Source: Chryseobacterium candidae
GTDB taxonomy: Bacteria > Bacteroidota > Bacteroidia > Flavobacteriales > Weeksellaceae
Reading direction: 5' to 3'
DNA: 64,000 nucleotides
Assembly (NCBI RefSeq): GCF_004916905.1
Contig: NZ_SDLV01000058.1
Coordinates: 1-64,000 of the forward strand
Position numbers and translations under genes: made by a program. The notes beneath the pieces were generated by a model that saw only the letters and a list, made by a program, of their open reading frames with translations, made no database searches and was not told the DNA's origin. Positions 17,584 through 26,685 of this stretch are shown here, in pieces; position 1 is the first letter of the stretch, and each line of letters begins with the position of its first letter.

Positions 17584-18354
17584 ATGAAAAAATTATCATT
17601 ACTATTCTTTTTACTTTTAAGTCTCATAAAAGTTTCAGCCTGTAAATGTGTATATGAAACCTTAGCACAGAATTATCAAAATTCTAATTTTGTAGGTATT
17701 ATCAAAATTTTGAAAGTATATGACGAAAACACTGAGCAAAGAACCTATAAAGCAGATATTGAAATAGAAAAAGTATATAAGGGAGCTAAAAAATTCAAAA
17801 CAATGAATGTGAGAGGACTCATTGGAAATTCCTATTCCGGAGCTTGTGAAATTGATGTACTTCCTAATGAAAGATATCTGATCTTTTTAAACCAATATAA
17901 TAACACGTATTCCATTTCATCCTGTACTCCAAAATCAAAACTGGAAAATAAACCAACAAAAGATGAAAAATCGTGGCTTAAAAATCTGGAAAAAGCCTTT
18001 ACCTATTTAAATAATAATACATTCAGGTTTATAGGCTTACAGTTTACCCGTTGCTATGATGAATTTCACACTGAATATAGATCTGATTTATCAAAGATCA
18101 GTGGATTCAAGCCTAAGCAGCCTTTTGCTATCTATAAAGTAAAAATAGATGATACATCAAAAATTCAGGAAATTACTCCTGTTACAACTTTTGGAAGTAA
18201 GGATAGTATGATCGAAAATATATTGAAAACAAAGATGAAAGTCTCCACACCGACATCTTTCTGGATTCCCAATTCAAAAGAAGGTTTGCTATTTCTCTAT
18301 TATCATAAAGAAAATATAGACAAGTCGTATGGTGAAATCATATCCTGTGATTAA
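17584..18354 (+). CDS. Secreted NTR/TIMP-like protein
   Basis: This 256-residue protein has a signal peptide that ends directly before CKCVYETLAQNYQNSNFVGI. A mature N-terminal Cys-x-Cys followed by a beta-rich region with YKGAKKFKTMNVRG and GACEIDVLPNERYLIFL is the pattern of tissue-inhibitor-of-metalloprotease/netrin (NTR) fold proteins found in bacteria. The C-terminal half (from about residue 120) is not recognised. It follows the GH92 gene by 16 bp and may be co-transcribed; a functional link is speculative. Confidence 0.55.
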   Translation: MKKLSLLFFLLLSLIKVSACKCVYETLAQNYQNSNFVGIIKILKVYDENTEQRTYKADIEIEKVYKGAKKFKTMNVRGLIGNSYSGACEIDVLPNERYLIFLNQYNNTYSISSCTPKSKLENKPTKDEKSWLKNLEKAFTYLNNNTFRFIGLQFTRCYDEFHTEYRSDLSKISGFKPKQPFAIYKVKIDDTSKIQEITPVTTFGSKDSMIENILKTKMKVSTPTSFWIPNSKEGLLFLYYHKENIDKSYGEIISCD

Positions 18355-18396
18355 AACCCAAATAATTACTTCTTCCAGCATCCCTCTTCCTGCAAT

Positions 18397-18433
18397 AAAA
18401 ATCGCCCTTCTAAAATTGAAAGGGCGATTTTTT
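18397..18433. terminator. Bidirectional terminator
   Basis: AAAAATCGCCCTT and AAGGGCGATTTTTT form a 13 bp stem with T runs on both strands. It separates two convergent genes and serves both. Confidence 0.9.
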
Positions 18434-19157
18434 ATCCATTCATTCTTTCCGACCATTGCAGGACTTCCGGAAGTTCTATATCAGAAAATTCGATATGAAT
18501 GACTCTTCTTTTCTTTCCGTTGGTGGTTCGGTTGGAACCATGAAGCGTTAAAGGTTTCATCAGCATAATTCCTCCTTTTTTAACGTTGCAGATTTCTTCT
18601 GTTTCTACAGCCCAATCAATAGTCTCGGGTCTGTAAATGCCTTTTGCATGAGATTTGGGAACTACCTTCAATGCTCCGTTATTTTCATCGGTATCATCCA
18701 GATGAATTCTGATGGTATAGATATTTTCCAGAATATTCAGTGGAGGCTGTACCGCGAACTGATTTTGTTTGGTAGTCCATGGACCAAAGTTATCCAGTTC
18801 CAGTTTTTTATCTACAGAAATAGTCAGATCCTGATGATAAGCTACATACCAGTTGGAGGTTTCAGGCTTATCAAAATAAATACTTTTGACCACAAAATAT
18901 TTTTCTCCGAAAATTTCCTTGATTATTTTCTGAATATTTCCATTAAAAATGAGGTCTTTGATTTCCGGAACTTCTTTTAAAAACTGTCTTATGGCGAAAA
19001 GATCTTCAGACTTTCTAAAGTTTTCTTTGGAAGTGTCTATATTGTGCAGAACATGGCTGATGTCTTCTAACTCTTTCTGCGAAAACATATTATTGATAAC
19101 AGCAAAGCCATATTCTTCAATATGGCTTTTATGATTTTCTAAGTTTTTTAAACTCAT
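18432..19157 (-). CDS. Phytanoyl-CoA dioxygenase (PhyH) family protein
   Basis: This 241-residue Fe(II)/2-oxoglutarate oxygenase has the metal motif H108-x-D110 (AYHQDL) and distal His206 (LTLHGSNRT). Arg217/218 (KRRVIHIEF) are placed for 2-oxoglutarate binding. The substrate cannot be deduced; PhyH members hydroxylate lipids, amino acids or natural products. Its start is 6 bp after the stop of the dicarboxylate/amino-acid symporter gene, so the two form an operon. Substrate uptake and hydroxylation of a small acid is a reasonable guess. Confidence 0.85.
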   Translation of the reverse strand: MSLKNLENHKSHIEEYGFAVINNMFSQKELEDISHVLHNIDTSKENFRKSEDLFAIRQFLKEVPEIKDLIFNGNIQKIIKEIFGEKYFVVKSIYFDKPETSNWYVAYHQDLTISVDKKLELDNFGPWTTKQNQFAVQPPLNILENIYTIRIHLDDTDENNGALKVVPKSHAKGIYRPETIDWAVETEEICNVKKGGIMLMKPLTLHGSNRTTNGKKRRVIHIEFSDIELPEVLQWSERMNG

Positions 19158-19163
19158 TGATAT

Positions 19164-20414
19164 TTAAATTTTGTCTAATGGTTCTGTTAATTGTCCTTCC
19201 CATTTTGAAACGGCTGTAGTTGCCAGTGTATTTCCTAATACGTTGGTCATACTTCTACCCATGTCACAGAAATGATCAATTGGTAAAATTAAAGCAATAC
19301 CTTCCGGCGGAATCCCGAACATTGAACAGGTTGCCACGATAATCACCAGAGAAGCTCTCGGAACTCCTGCAATTCCTTTTGAAGTGAGCATCAATACCAA
19401 AAGCATGGTGATCTGCTGTCCAAGAGTCATTTCAATTCCGTAGATCTGGGCAATAAAGATTGAAGCAAATGTCATATACATCATACTTCCATCCAGATTG
19501 AACGAATATCCTAAAGGTAAGATAAAAGATACCACTCTGCTGTTACATCCAAATTTTTCTAATTCTTCCACCAATTTAGGGAATACCGCTTCTGAACTTG
19601 TAGTAGAGAAAGCAATCAACAATGGCTCTTTAATTCTTTTTAAAAGGTCAAAAAGACGGTTTCCTAAGATAAAATATCCTACCAATAAAAGCACCAGCCA
19701 AAGAACAGCTATAGCAAAGAAGAAGTCTCTTAAATAAATAGCATATACTTTAAAGATTTCAAAACCATTGGTGGCCACTACGGCTGCAATAGCTCCCAAT
19801 ACTCCAAGCGGCGCAAACCACATGATATATCCTACCATCTTAAGAATAGCATGAGCAATAATATCAAAAAGCTTTACTACAGGTTTAGCATATTCTTCTC
19901 CTAAATTAGCCAGTGCAACTCCGAACATTACCGCAAATACAACAATCTGCAATACTTCATTGGTAGCAAAGGCTTCAAATAAACTTTTAGGAATCATGTG
20001 TTTTACAAAGTCTTCCATGGAAAAACTTTTGCTGCTTTTAAGAAGTTCATCAGCAGAAGCCACATCCTGAATTGGTAATTTTGTAACATGTCCCGGCTCC
20101 AGCCAGTTAACGAGGATCAGTCCGATAAAAAGGGAAATCAGAGAAGCTGAAATAAACCAAAGCATGGCTTTTGTACCTACTCTTCCGATCATTTTGATAT
20201 CACTCATTTTGGCAATCCCCACTACTAATGTTGTAAAAACCAATGGAGCAATAATCATCTGTACCAATCTGATAAAAACTGTTCCCAACAGTTTTATATT
20301 TTTAGAAAATGGTTCTGCACTATCCGGATAGCTTACGTGTACAATACCTCCAATTCCTACACCCAGAAGAAGTGCTATGATAATTGCTATAAAAAGTTTA
20401 TTCTGTCCTTTCAT
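19164..20414 (-). CDS. Dicarboxylate/amino acid:cation symporter (DAACS)
   Basis: This 416-residue, 8-TM-plus-reentrant-loop transporter is of the GltP/GltT/DctA group. The serine-rich reentrant loop FSTTSSEAVFP, the SLDGS-like segment YSFNLDGSMMYM and the binding motif PIDHFCDMGRSMTNVLGN are all present. It imports glutamate, aspartate or C4-dicarboxylates with Na+ or H+ across the inner membrane. It is the first gene of an operon with the PhyH-like oxygenase. Confidence 0.92.
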   Translation of the reverse strand: MKGQNKLFIAIIIALLLGVGIGGIVHVSYPDSAEPFSKNIKLLGTVFIRLVQMIIAPLVFTTLVVGIAKMSDIKMIGRVGTKAMLWFISASLISLFIGLILVNWLEPGHVTKLPIQDVASADELLKSSKSFSMEDFVKHMIPKSLFEAFATNEVLQIVVFAVMFGVALANLGEEYAKPVVKLFDIIAHAILKMVGYIMWFAPLGVLGAIAAVVATNGFEIFKVYAIYLRDFFFAIAVLWLVLLLVGYFILGNRLFDLLKRIKEPLLIAFSTTSSEAVFPKLVEELEKFGCNSRVVSFILPLGYSFNLDGSMMYMTFASIFIAQIYGIEMTLGQQITMLLVLMLTSKGIAGVPRASLVIIVATCSMFGIPPEGIALILPIDHFCDMGRSMTNVLGNTLATTAVSKWEGQLTEPLDKI

Positions 20415-20433
20415 ATATATAGTTCAATTTGCG

Positions 20434-20441
20434 CAAATATA
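20434..20441 (-). promoter_or_regulatory. Putative -7 box of the symporter operon
   Basis: On the minus strand TATATTTG matches TAnnTTTG and lies 19 bp before the symporter ATG. No well-spaced -33 element is evident. Confidence 0.45.
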
Positions 20442-20576
20442 ATGGTTTTTCAATTGGCAGAAGATTTTCTTCTACAGAGATAATTTTTCCATTAAGTTTT
20501 TAATCTCAAAAAATTAATTCCCTGGTTTAGAAAATATTGTAAAAAAATTAAGAAACATTTATTGAATTTTTATTCT

Positions 20577-20604
20577 TTTGGTACAAATTTTATTATTACA
20601 TTTG
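20577..20604 (+). promoter_or_regulatory. Promoter of the BON-domain operon
   Basis: TTTG at 20577-20580, 16 bp of spacer, then TACATTTG at 20597-20604 fit the Bacteroidota -33/-7 consensus, with the spacer at the short end. The ATG at 20635 leaves a leader of about 25 bp. Confidence 0.65.
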
Positions 20605-20634
20605 AGTGTATAACAACATTAATAAATATACAAT

Positions 20635-21123
20635 ATGAAAAAAACTATTGCAATGGCTGCATTAGCTGTAGCTGTATCTTTCGGTGCTATTTCTTGTAAA
20701 AAGAAAGTTTCTGATGCCGACCTTCAGACTCAGGCTACAACTATAGTAACTTCTAATCCCAATGCTTCTGTGGAAGTAAAAGAAGGTGTAGCTCACTTAA
20801 GCGGTACTTTTGCAGATCAACAGTCGAAAGATGCGATGATTGCAAAACTAAAAGCAATTAGCGGAGTAAAAGACGTAATGGATATGTCTACTATAGCAGC
20901 TGCCCCTGCTCCTGCCCCAGTGGAAACTACTTCTGCTGTAGATCCTGCTGTTCAGAAAAAAGTTCAGGATGCGGTGAAGGATTTCCCTTCTGTAAAAGTA
21001 GAAGTTGTAAACGGACAGCTTACTCTTACAGGAAATGTTTCCGGCTTACAGGCTAGAAAAATCAAAGAATCTGTAGATGCTTTGAAAATCGGAAAGTATA
21101 ACAACAACCTAATCGTAAAATAA
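20635..21123 (+). CDS. Double BON-domain lipoprotein
   Basis: This 162-residue protein has a lipoprotein signal with lipobox at Cys21 (FGAISC-KKK). Two BON domains follow (about 30-85 and 108-160), each with a V-x-V-x-x-G-x-(A/L)-x-L-x-G turn: VEVKEGVAHLSGTF and VEVVNGQLTLTGNV. They are joined by a Pro/Ala linker. BON domains are thought to bind membranes or periplasmic ligands and support envelope integrity. The next gene starts 7 bp after this stop and also carries a BON-like unit, so the pair is a likely envelope-stress or osmotic operon. Confidence 0.85.
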   Translation: MKKTIAMAALAVAVSFGAISCKKKVSDADLQTQATTIVTSNPNASVEVKEGVAHLSGTFADQQSKDAMIAKLKAISGVKDVMDMSTIAAAPAPAPVETTSAVDPAVQKKVQDAVKDFPSVKVEVVNGQLTLTGNVSGLQARKIKESVDALKIGKYNNNLIVK

Positions 21124-21129
21124 TTTAAG

Positions 21130-21549
21130 ATGAGCGAATTACAAGATAAATATTCAAGCGTAGTTTCAGCGGCACAGTCTGCAGGGATTTCCAACCTTCA
21201 GGTTCAGGAGCAGGACGGAATTCTTTACGTTTCCGGAAATGCTTCCAACACTTCGGCTAAAGATGCGGTATGGAATGCTCTGGGAGCTATTGATTCTACT
21301 TATTCTGCTTCAGATATCAATATTGATGTACAGGTTGCAGGTCTTGCTTCAGGAGCTTCTTTAACAGTGGCTACTGAAGAGTCTAATCTTAATATCAGAC
21401 AGGAACCTTCTACTGAAGCTGCCGTTGTAGGTAAAGCTGCCAAAGGCTCTTCTGTGACTCTTATTGAGCAAACTTCTGATGACTGGTGGAAAGTAAAAAA
21501 TGCTGACGGCCAGGAAGGATATGCTTACTCAAGATATTTAAGAGCATAA
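21130..21549 (+). CDS. BON-SH3b two-domain protein
   Basis: This 139-residue protein lacks a signal peptide, unlike its neighbour. Residues 1-70 resemble a BON unit (VQEQDGILYVSGNASNTSAK). Residues about 78-139 are a bacterial SH3 domain (SNLNIRQEPSTEAAVVGKA to DGQEGYAYSRYLRA). SH3b domains usually bind peptidoglycan or peptides. The absence of an export signal is odd for such a domain; a cytoplasmic LysM/SH3 protein of the YgaU type is the closest known arrangement. It lies in the same operon as the BON lipoprotein. Confidence 0.75.
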   Translation: MSELQDKYSSVVSAAQSAGISNLQVQEQDGILYVSGNASNTSAKDAVWNALGAIDSTYSASDINIDVQVAGLASGASLTVATEESNLNIRQEPSTEAAVVGKAAKGSSVTLIEQTSDDWWKVKNADGQEGYAYSRYLRA

Positions 21550-21590
21550 TTTTTATTAAAAAATAATAAATTTTCACAAAAAAAGCATAG

Positions 21591-21616
21591 AAACATCCCA
21601 GCTTTGGGATGTTTTT
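21591..21616 (+). terminator. Terminator of the BON operon
   Basis: AAACATCCCA and TGGGATGTTT form a 10 bp stem with a GCTT-like loop, followed by T residues. Confidence 0.85.
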
Positions 21617-21644
21617 ATATTTTTACGGCTCTGAAAAAAAACTA

Positions 21645-24413
21645 ATGAAGAAAACTCTGTTGCTATTGACTTTGATGTTCACAGTCATTATTCTGCACGC
21701 CCAAAAACTACACATTGACGGAAAAATATCAGATTCTGAAAAGAAAGCGATAGAAAATGCCACCGTCTATCTTTTAAAAGAAAAAGACTCATCCATTATC
21801 AATTATACGGCAACCAATAAGGAAGGGAAATTCTCACTGAAGATTGATGATATGAAAGAACCTTCCATTCTTAAAATTGATGCTGATAAATTATCTTCCT
21901 ATTCAAAAAAATTTGAGAAAATAGATCAGTCATTATCTCTTGGAGATATTCAGCTTGAGAAACAAGGTATCGTGAATAGTATTGATGAAGTAAAAATCAC
22001 CGTTTCTCCGGTAAAAATCAAAAAAGACACTATTGAATTCAATGCTGCAGCGATCAAAGTACGCCCTGACAGTAAAATTGAGGAACTTCTGAAGCAGATC
22101 CCCGGTGTAGAAATCAGCAATGAAGGAAAAATTACGGTGAATGGTAAAGAAGTAGACCAAATTATGATCAATGGAAAACCTTTCTTTGATAAAGACGGGA
22201 AAATTGCCCTTCAAAATTTACCTGCAGATATTATCAAGAATATTCAGTTTACCACCACCAAAACAAAAGAGGAAGAACTCAGCGGAAAAGCAGCCAAATC
22301 TCAGAATACCACCATCAACTTTAATATTGATGAAAAGAAAAACAAAGGTTTGCTGACCAGACTTACGGTAGGCTATGGATCAGACAAGCGATATGAAGCA
22401 AGCGGACTGGCGAGTTATTTTAAAGGGGATACGAAAATAAGTTTATTGGCTTCTTCCAATAACATCAATTCACAGGGATTTTCCAGGGATGAGGTTTTTG
22501 ACAGTATGGGAAATGGCCGGAATGCCTGGATGATGCAGGGAGGATCTGTCTCAACGGTAGGAAATGTGACTTACTATAGCCAGGGTGGCGGTGCAAAAGG
22601 TATTCAAAGGTCTACAACCATTGGATTAAACTATAGTGACAAGCTGGGAAAAGATGCTGACCTGGATTCTTTCAGTATGATGCATTCCGATTCCAATATG
22701 GAAACGAGATCTAAAGTTTCAAGATCTACACTTCTCCCCACTTACACCCTTCAGACCAGTTCTGAAAGCAATGGAGAAAATGAATCCAAACAATACAGTT
22801 TTGATACTTCGGTTAAAATCAAGCTGGATTCTATGACTAGCATCTATCTTTCTCCAAGATTTACGAAAAACAGCAGTTTTAATTTTAATAATTCACGTTC
22901 ATCTACTTTAAATAATGGCAAACTTGTGAATGAAAGTAATGCTTATTCAAGTAATGATTCGGAAAGCAATTCATTCAATCCATACATCTATTTTTCTAAA
23001 AAATTTAAGAAAAAAGGCCGTTCGGTTTCAGCCAATATGAACAGTTCCATATCAGAATCCGGAAGGGATAACCTGAACCAGTCCCAAAACACTTTCTACC
23101 AACCTAGTGGAACAACAACAGACAACAGGGATCAATTAGCCAAAAATAAAAATCAGAACAGCAGTTTCAATTTCAGTGCAGGATATACGGAACCTGTTTC
23201 CGATTCTTCCAGTGTAAGTTTTGAAGTGAAATATGAAACCCGATCTTCCAGAGATTTGAGAAATGTAAATGATTTTGATAATACAACCGGAGATTACACT
23301 AAATTCAATCAGCTTTTATCCAACAATATGAAGCAAAGAATTAATCAGATATCTCCTGAGTTCACTTATCAAATCAGCAAAAAGAAACTGAATTTCTGGG
23401 CTTCCATGAACCTTGATATTTCAGATATGAAAGTAAATTCTGTCTATAACGGACAGCAATATGATCTGCAGAAAAATTTTGTACTGCCCCAATATAATGT
23501 GAACCTTTACTATCAACTGTCAGAAGGAAAAACTTTAAACTTTTACAACTATTCCAACTTCACCATTCCGACAGCAGAACAACTGACTCCCTATAAAGAT
23601 GAATCCAATCCTTTAATTAGCTATCAGGGAAATCCGAATTTGAAAAATACCTGGACCAACAATCTTTATCTGTATTTCAATAATTATAATAAAGTAAAAG
23701 ATCTCAGCTACTATTTCAACGTTGGTTTTACGTACAGAAATAATGACATCATCAATTTTTCTACCTATGATAATGCAGGAAAACAGGTGATCACTTACGA
23801 CAATGTAAGCGGAAATAAAAGCATCAATGCCGGCGGAGGTTTCAGTAAAGTATTGAAATGGAAGAATAATAAACTTATTATCAATCCAAGATTCACCATG
23901 AATTATGCTTACAATAATGGTTTTATAGACGGACAGGCTTTTACCAGCAAAACATATAGTCTTAACCCTGGACTTAATCTTACCTATGAAATCAAGGATA
24001 AAATGACGATTAAACCCTCTTACAGACTTGGATACAATTTTTCAAATTATACCAATTACAATATAACGAATGTAAATACAGCCAATCAATCCTTAAAACT
24101 GGAACTGACGAATTATATGCTGCAGGGCAGATTTGTATTTGGAAATGATTTTGAATACAATACCAACTCCAATATTGCTCCGGGCTTCAAAAGGGATTTC
24201 TACTTCTGGAATACCAGCCTTGGATATTCATTCTATAAAAAACAGTTTACGGCAAAGGTAAAAATCTACGATGTCTTGAATCAAAATCAAAGCGTGAGAA
24301 GAACCATTACCGATTCTTATTTTGAAGACCGTGAAGACCTCATCCTGAAACGATACATCATGTTCTCCATCAGCATGAAACTGAATAAGTTTGCAGGTAA
24401 AAAGACGCAGTAA
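21645..24413 (+). CDS. Outer membrane beta-barrel family protein (TonB receptor-like)
   Basis: This is a 922-residue protein; I chose the ATG at 21645 (MKKTLLLLT) because it begins the signal peptide, whereas the frame extends 12 codons upstream into the preceding terminator. After the signal (ending VIILHAQ) comes a carboxypeptidase-like regulatory domain (about 20-105), a plug (about 125-215, IEELLKQIPGVEISNEGKI, VDQIMINGKPFF) and a large barrel ending ISMKLNKFAGKKTQ. It resembles the OMP_b-brl_3 receptor group, like the gene at 12330. The ligand is unknown and no SusD or periplasmic partner is adjacent. Confidence 0.85.
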   Translation: MKKTLLLLTLMFTVIILHAQKLHIDGKISDSEKKAIENATVYLLKEKDSSIINYTATNKEGKFSLKIDDMKEPSILKIDADKLSSYSKKFEKIDQSLSLGDIQLEKQGIVNSIDEVKITVSPVKIKKDTIEFNAAAIKVRPDSKIEELLKQIPGVEISNEGKITVNGKEVDQIMINGKPFFDKDGKIALQNLPADIIKNIQFTTTKTKEEELSGKAAKSQNTTINFNIDEKKNKGLLTRLTVGYGSDKRYEASGLASYFKGDTKISLLASSNNINSQGFSRDEVFDSMGNGRNAWMMQGGSVSTVGNVTYYSQGGGAKGIQRSTTIGLNYSDKLGKDADLDSFSMMHSDSNMETRSKVSRSTLLPTYTLQTSSESNGENESKQYSFDTSVKIKLDSMTSIYLSPRFTKNSSFNFNNSRSSTLNNGKLVNESNAYSSNDSESNSFNPYIYFSKKFKKKGRSVSANMNSSISESGRDNLNQSQNTFYQPSGTTTDNRDQLAKNKNQNSSFNFSAGYTEPVSDSSSVSFEVKYETRSSRDLRNVNDFDNTTGDYTKFNQLLSNNMKQRINQISPEFTYQISKKKLNFWASMNLDISDMKVNSVYNGQQYDLQKNFVLPQYNVNLYYQLSEGKTLNFYNYSNFTIPTAEQLTPYKDESNPLISYQGNPNLKNTWTNNLYLYFNNYNKVKDLSYYFNVGFTYRNNDIINFSTYDNAGKQVITYDNVSGNKSINAGGGFSKVLKWKNNKLIINPRFTMNYAYNNGFIDGQAFTSKTYSLNPGLNLTYEIKDKMTIKPSYRLGYNFSNYTNYNITNVNTANQSLKLELTNYMLQGRFVFGNDFEYNTNSNIAPGFKRDFYFWNTSLGYSFYKKQFTAKVKIYDVLNQNQSVRRTITDSYFEDREDLILKRYIMFSISMKLNKFAGKKTQ

Positions 24414-24446
24414 AGCAACACTATACTTTTATATATATTTTTGATA

Positions 24447-24468
24447 ATGGCCGGATCTTTCCGGCTAT
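24447..24468 (+). terminator. Terminator after beta-barrel gene
   Basis: ATGGCCGG and CCGGCTAT form an imperfect 8 bp stem around ATCTTT, followed by TTCT. Confidence 0.5.
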
Positions 24469-24526
24469 TTCTATGGGGCAACCTGAAATATAATCCTGAG
24501 CTCCGTTACAACTGAAGATATAATAT

Positions 24527-24583
24527 TCCCCTCCTCCGGAGGGGTGGCGAAAATTCAAAGAATTTTTGACGGGGTGGTTTTTA
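24527..24583. repeat. Dispersed CCCCTCCGGAGGGGTGGCG repeat
   Basis: The 57 bp stretch begins with a CCCCTCCGGAGGGG palindrome followed by TGGCGAAAATTC and GACGGGGTGGT. It matches a repeat type common between genes in Flavobacteriia. One copy is seen here. Confidence 0.55.
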
Positions 24584-24651
24584 CAACAACCTTTTAAACA
24601 AGATTATTAATAAACATGTTTTTATTTTTAAATTAGCGGTAAATTTTTTTT

Positions 24652-26511
24652 ATGAAAATCCATATTTCAGTATTATGTATTCTTTTTTTCATTCTTGGAA
24701 AAGCTCAGAAAACGGAACAGAAAGACAATTTCGTTAAAGACAATTTCACCAAGAAAGAATTTTATATTCCAATGCGTGATGGCGTGAAACTTTTTACTGC
24801 GGTATATATTCCGAAAGATATATCGAACAAAAACAAATATCCGTTCCTGATGCAGAGAACCTGTTACAGCATTGCCCCTTACGGAGAGAGTGAATATAAA
24901 ACAAAGGTAGGTCCCAACACTTATCTGATGAAAGACAAGTATATTTTCGTGTATCAGGATGTACGCGGAAGATATATGAGTGAAGGTACTTTTACCAATA
25001 TGACACCACAGGTGGAGCGTAAAACCAAAAAAGATGTTGATGAAAGTACAGATACCTACGATACCATCGAATGGCTTTTGAAAAATGTGAAAGATAACAA
25101 TGGTAAAGTAGGCCAGTTTGGAACATCATATCCCGGATTTTATACCGCTGTAGGAACGTTGTCACAGCACCCGGCTTTGGTAGCTTCTTCACCACAGGCA
25201 CCTATTTCCGATTTCTGGAATGACGATTTCCTTCACAACGGAAGATTTATGCTGGGATACTTCAGAACGTTCCCTGTTTTTGGTGTTCAGAAAACGCAAC
25301 CGGAAAAACAGGCATGGTATATGGATTCTTTCATTAAGCAGACTTCTGAGGATGGATTAAAATTCTACAGAGATATGGGTACGCTGAAAGACGGATATGA
25401 AAAATATTACAAGAATAACTTCTTCATGACAGAAATTATGAATCATACCAACTATGATGAATTCTGGCAGAAAAGAGGTCTCCTTCCTCACCTGAAAAAT
25501 ATCAGCCATGCTGTAATGACTGTCGGCGGATGGTTTGATGCAGAAGATCTTTCAGGACCATTGAATATTTATAAAACTATCGAAAAAACAAGTCCTAAAG
25601 CTAAAAACACCATCGTTATGGGACCATTCTCTCATGGCGGCTGGTCTCAGGAGCAGGGAAAACACTTCCACAGTGAAACTTATTTTGGCGACAGCATTGC
25701 TACGTACTATCAGAAAAATATTGAAACAAAATTCTTCAATCATTATCTGAAAGGCAATACCAAAGAAGACGCAGGACTTCCTGAAGCATTAATGTATGAC
25801 ACCGGTGCTAAAGCATGGAAGGAATTTGCTTCTTACCCACCGAAAAATGCTCAGAAAGTGAACTTCTATCTGGCTGATAAAACCTTGAAAAAAACATCAG
25901 GACAAGGATATTCTGAATATTACAGTGATCCTAACAATCCTGTTTTAAGCTCAGATCACTTAAAAGATTTTAATGGCTTCACTCCAAAAAATTATATGTC
26001 GGAAGACCAGAGATTTGCTGTAGGAAGACCAGATGTATTAACGTTTACTACCGATGTACTGACTGATGATATTACATTTGCCGGAGAGATCATGGCTAAA
26101 CTGAATATTGCATCCACTTCTACAGATGCTGATTTTGCCGTAAAATTAATTGATGTTTACCCTGAAGATTTCAAACCTGCAGAAAAGAAAGAAGGTGTTA
26201 TCTATGGCAACTATCACCAGATGGTAAGAAGTGAGATCATGCCTGCAAGATTCAGAAATACCAAAGAAAAGGGAGAAGCTCTGGTTCCTAACCAAAAAAC
26301 GGCTGTTAATTTCAGACTTCAGGATGTGGTTCATACGTTCAAAAAAGGACATAAAATCCAGATTCAGATCAGCAGTACTTGGTTTCCGCTTTTCGCAATC
26401 AACCCGCAGAAATTTATGGATAATCCGAATTTTGCCAATAAAGAGGATTACACCAAGGCATTTATTAAAGTATATGATGACAGCTCTATTGAAGCTGATG
26501 TTTTAAAATAA
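24652..26511 (+). CDS. CocE/NonD (S15-like) alpha/beta hydrolase
   Basis: This 619-residue protein has a signal peptide (ending ILGKAQ). An X-Pro dipeptidyl-peptidase-type alpha/beta hydrolase domain holds the nucleophile elbow GTSYPG (Ser159), the oxyanion segment VYQDVRGRYMSEG and the late catalytic His in GPFSHGGWSQ. A C-terminal galactose-binding-like beta domain starts at about residue 440. Family members are secreted peptidases, glutaryl-7-ACA acylases or cocaine esterases, so the substrate is best left open. The gene is followed 4 bp later by a 131 bp hairpin element. Confidence 0.88.
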   Translation: MKIHISVLCILFFILGKAQKTEQKDNFVKDNFTKKEFYIPMRDGVKLFTAVYIPKDISNKNKYPFLMQRTCYSIAPYGESEYKTKVGPNTYLMKDKYIFVYQDVRGRYMSEGTFTNMTPQVERKTKKDVDESTDTYDTIEWLLKNVKDNNGKVGQFGTSYPGFYTAVGTLSQHPALVASSPQAPISDFWNDDFLHNGRFMLGYFRTFPVFGVQKTQPEKQAWYMDSFIKQTSEDGLKFYRDMGTLKDGYEKYYKNNFFMTEIMNHTNYDEFWQKRGLLPHLKNISHAVMTVGGWFDAEDLSGPLNIYKTIEKTSPKAKNTIVMGPFSHGGWSQEQGKHFHSETYFGDSIATYYQKNIETKFFNHYLKGNTKEDAGLPEALMYDTGAKAWKEFASYPPKNAQKVNFYLADKTLKKTSGQGYSEYYSDPNNPVLSSDHLKDFNGFTPKNYMSEDQRFAVGRPDVLTFTTDVLTDDITFAGEIMAKLNIASTSTDADFAVKLIDVYPEDFKPAEKKEGVIYGNYHQMVRSEIMPARFRNTKEKGEALVPNQKTAVNFRLQDVVHTFKKGHKIQIQISSTWFPLFAINPQKFMDNPNFANKEDYTKAFIKVYDDSSIEADVLK

Positions 26512-26515
26512 ATTG

Positions 26516-26652
26516 AAAGAGGCTGTCTCAAAAGTGTCATTCTGAACGAAATGAAATGTAGTGAAGAATCTCATATATTTGGTTATCAATGAGATTCTTC
26601 CTTCGTCAGCATGACAAAAGCCAGATTGTTTGACTTTTGAGACAGCCTCTTT
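26516..26652. repeat. Hairpin element copy 1 (MITE-like), 131 bp core
   Basis: Near-perfect terminal inverted repeats (AAAGAGGCTGTCTCAAAAGT and its complement) enclose an inner palindrome, GAAGAATCTCAT...ATGAGATTCTTC. The whole element can fold as one long hairpin. An almost identical copy (two base differences across 131 bp) lies inverted at 30603-30739. No reading frame is inside and no target duplication is obvious. It starts 4 bp after a stop codon, so it also acts as a terminator. Confidence 0.85.
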
Positions 26653-26685
26653 TATTTCTGAGGAGTTGAAGTTTTTGTTTTTAGC

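Noticed and set aside
18432-19157. Ectoine hydroxylase
   Set aside because: The PhyH-type metal site is present, but no ectoine synthesis genes are nearby, so the family name is the safe limit.
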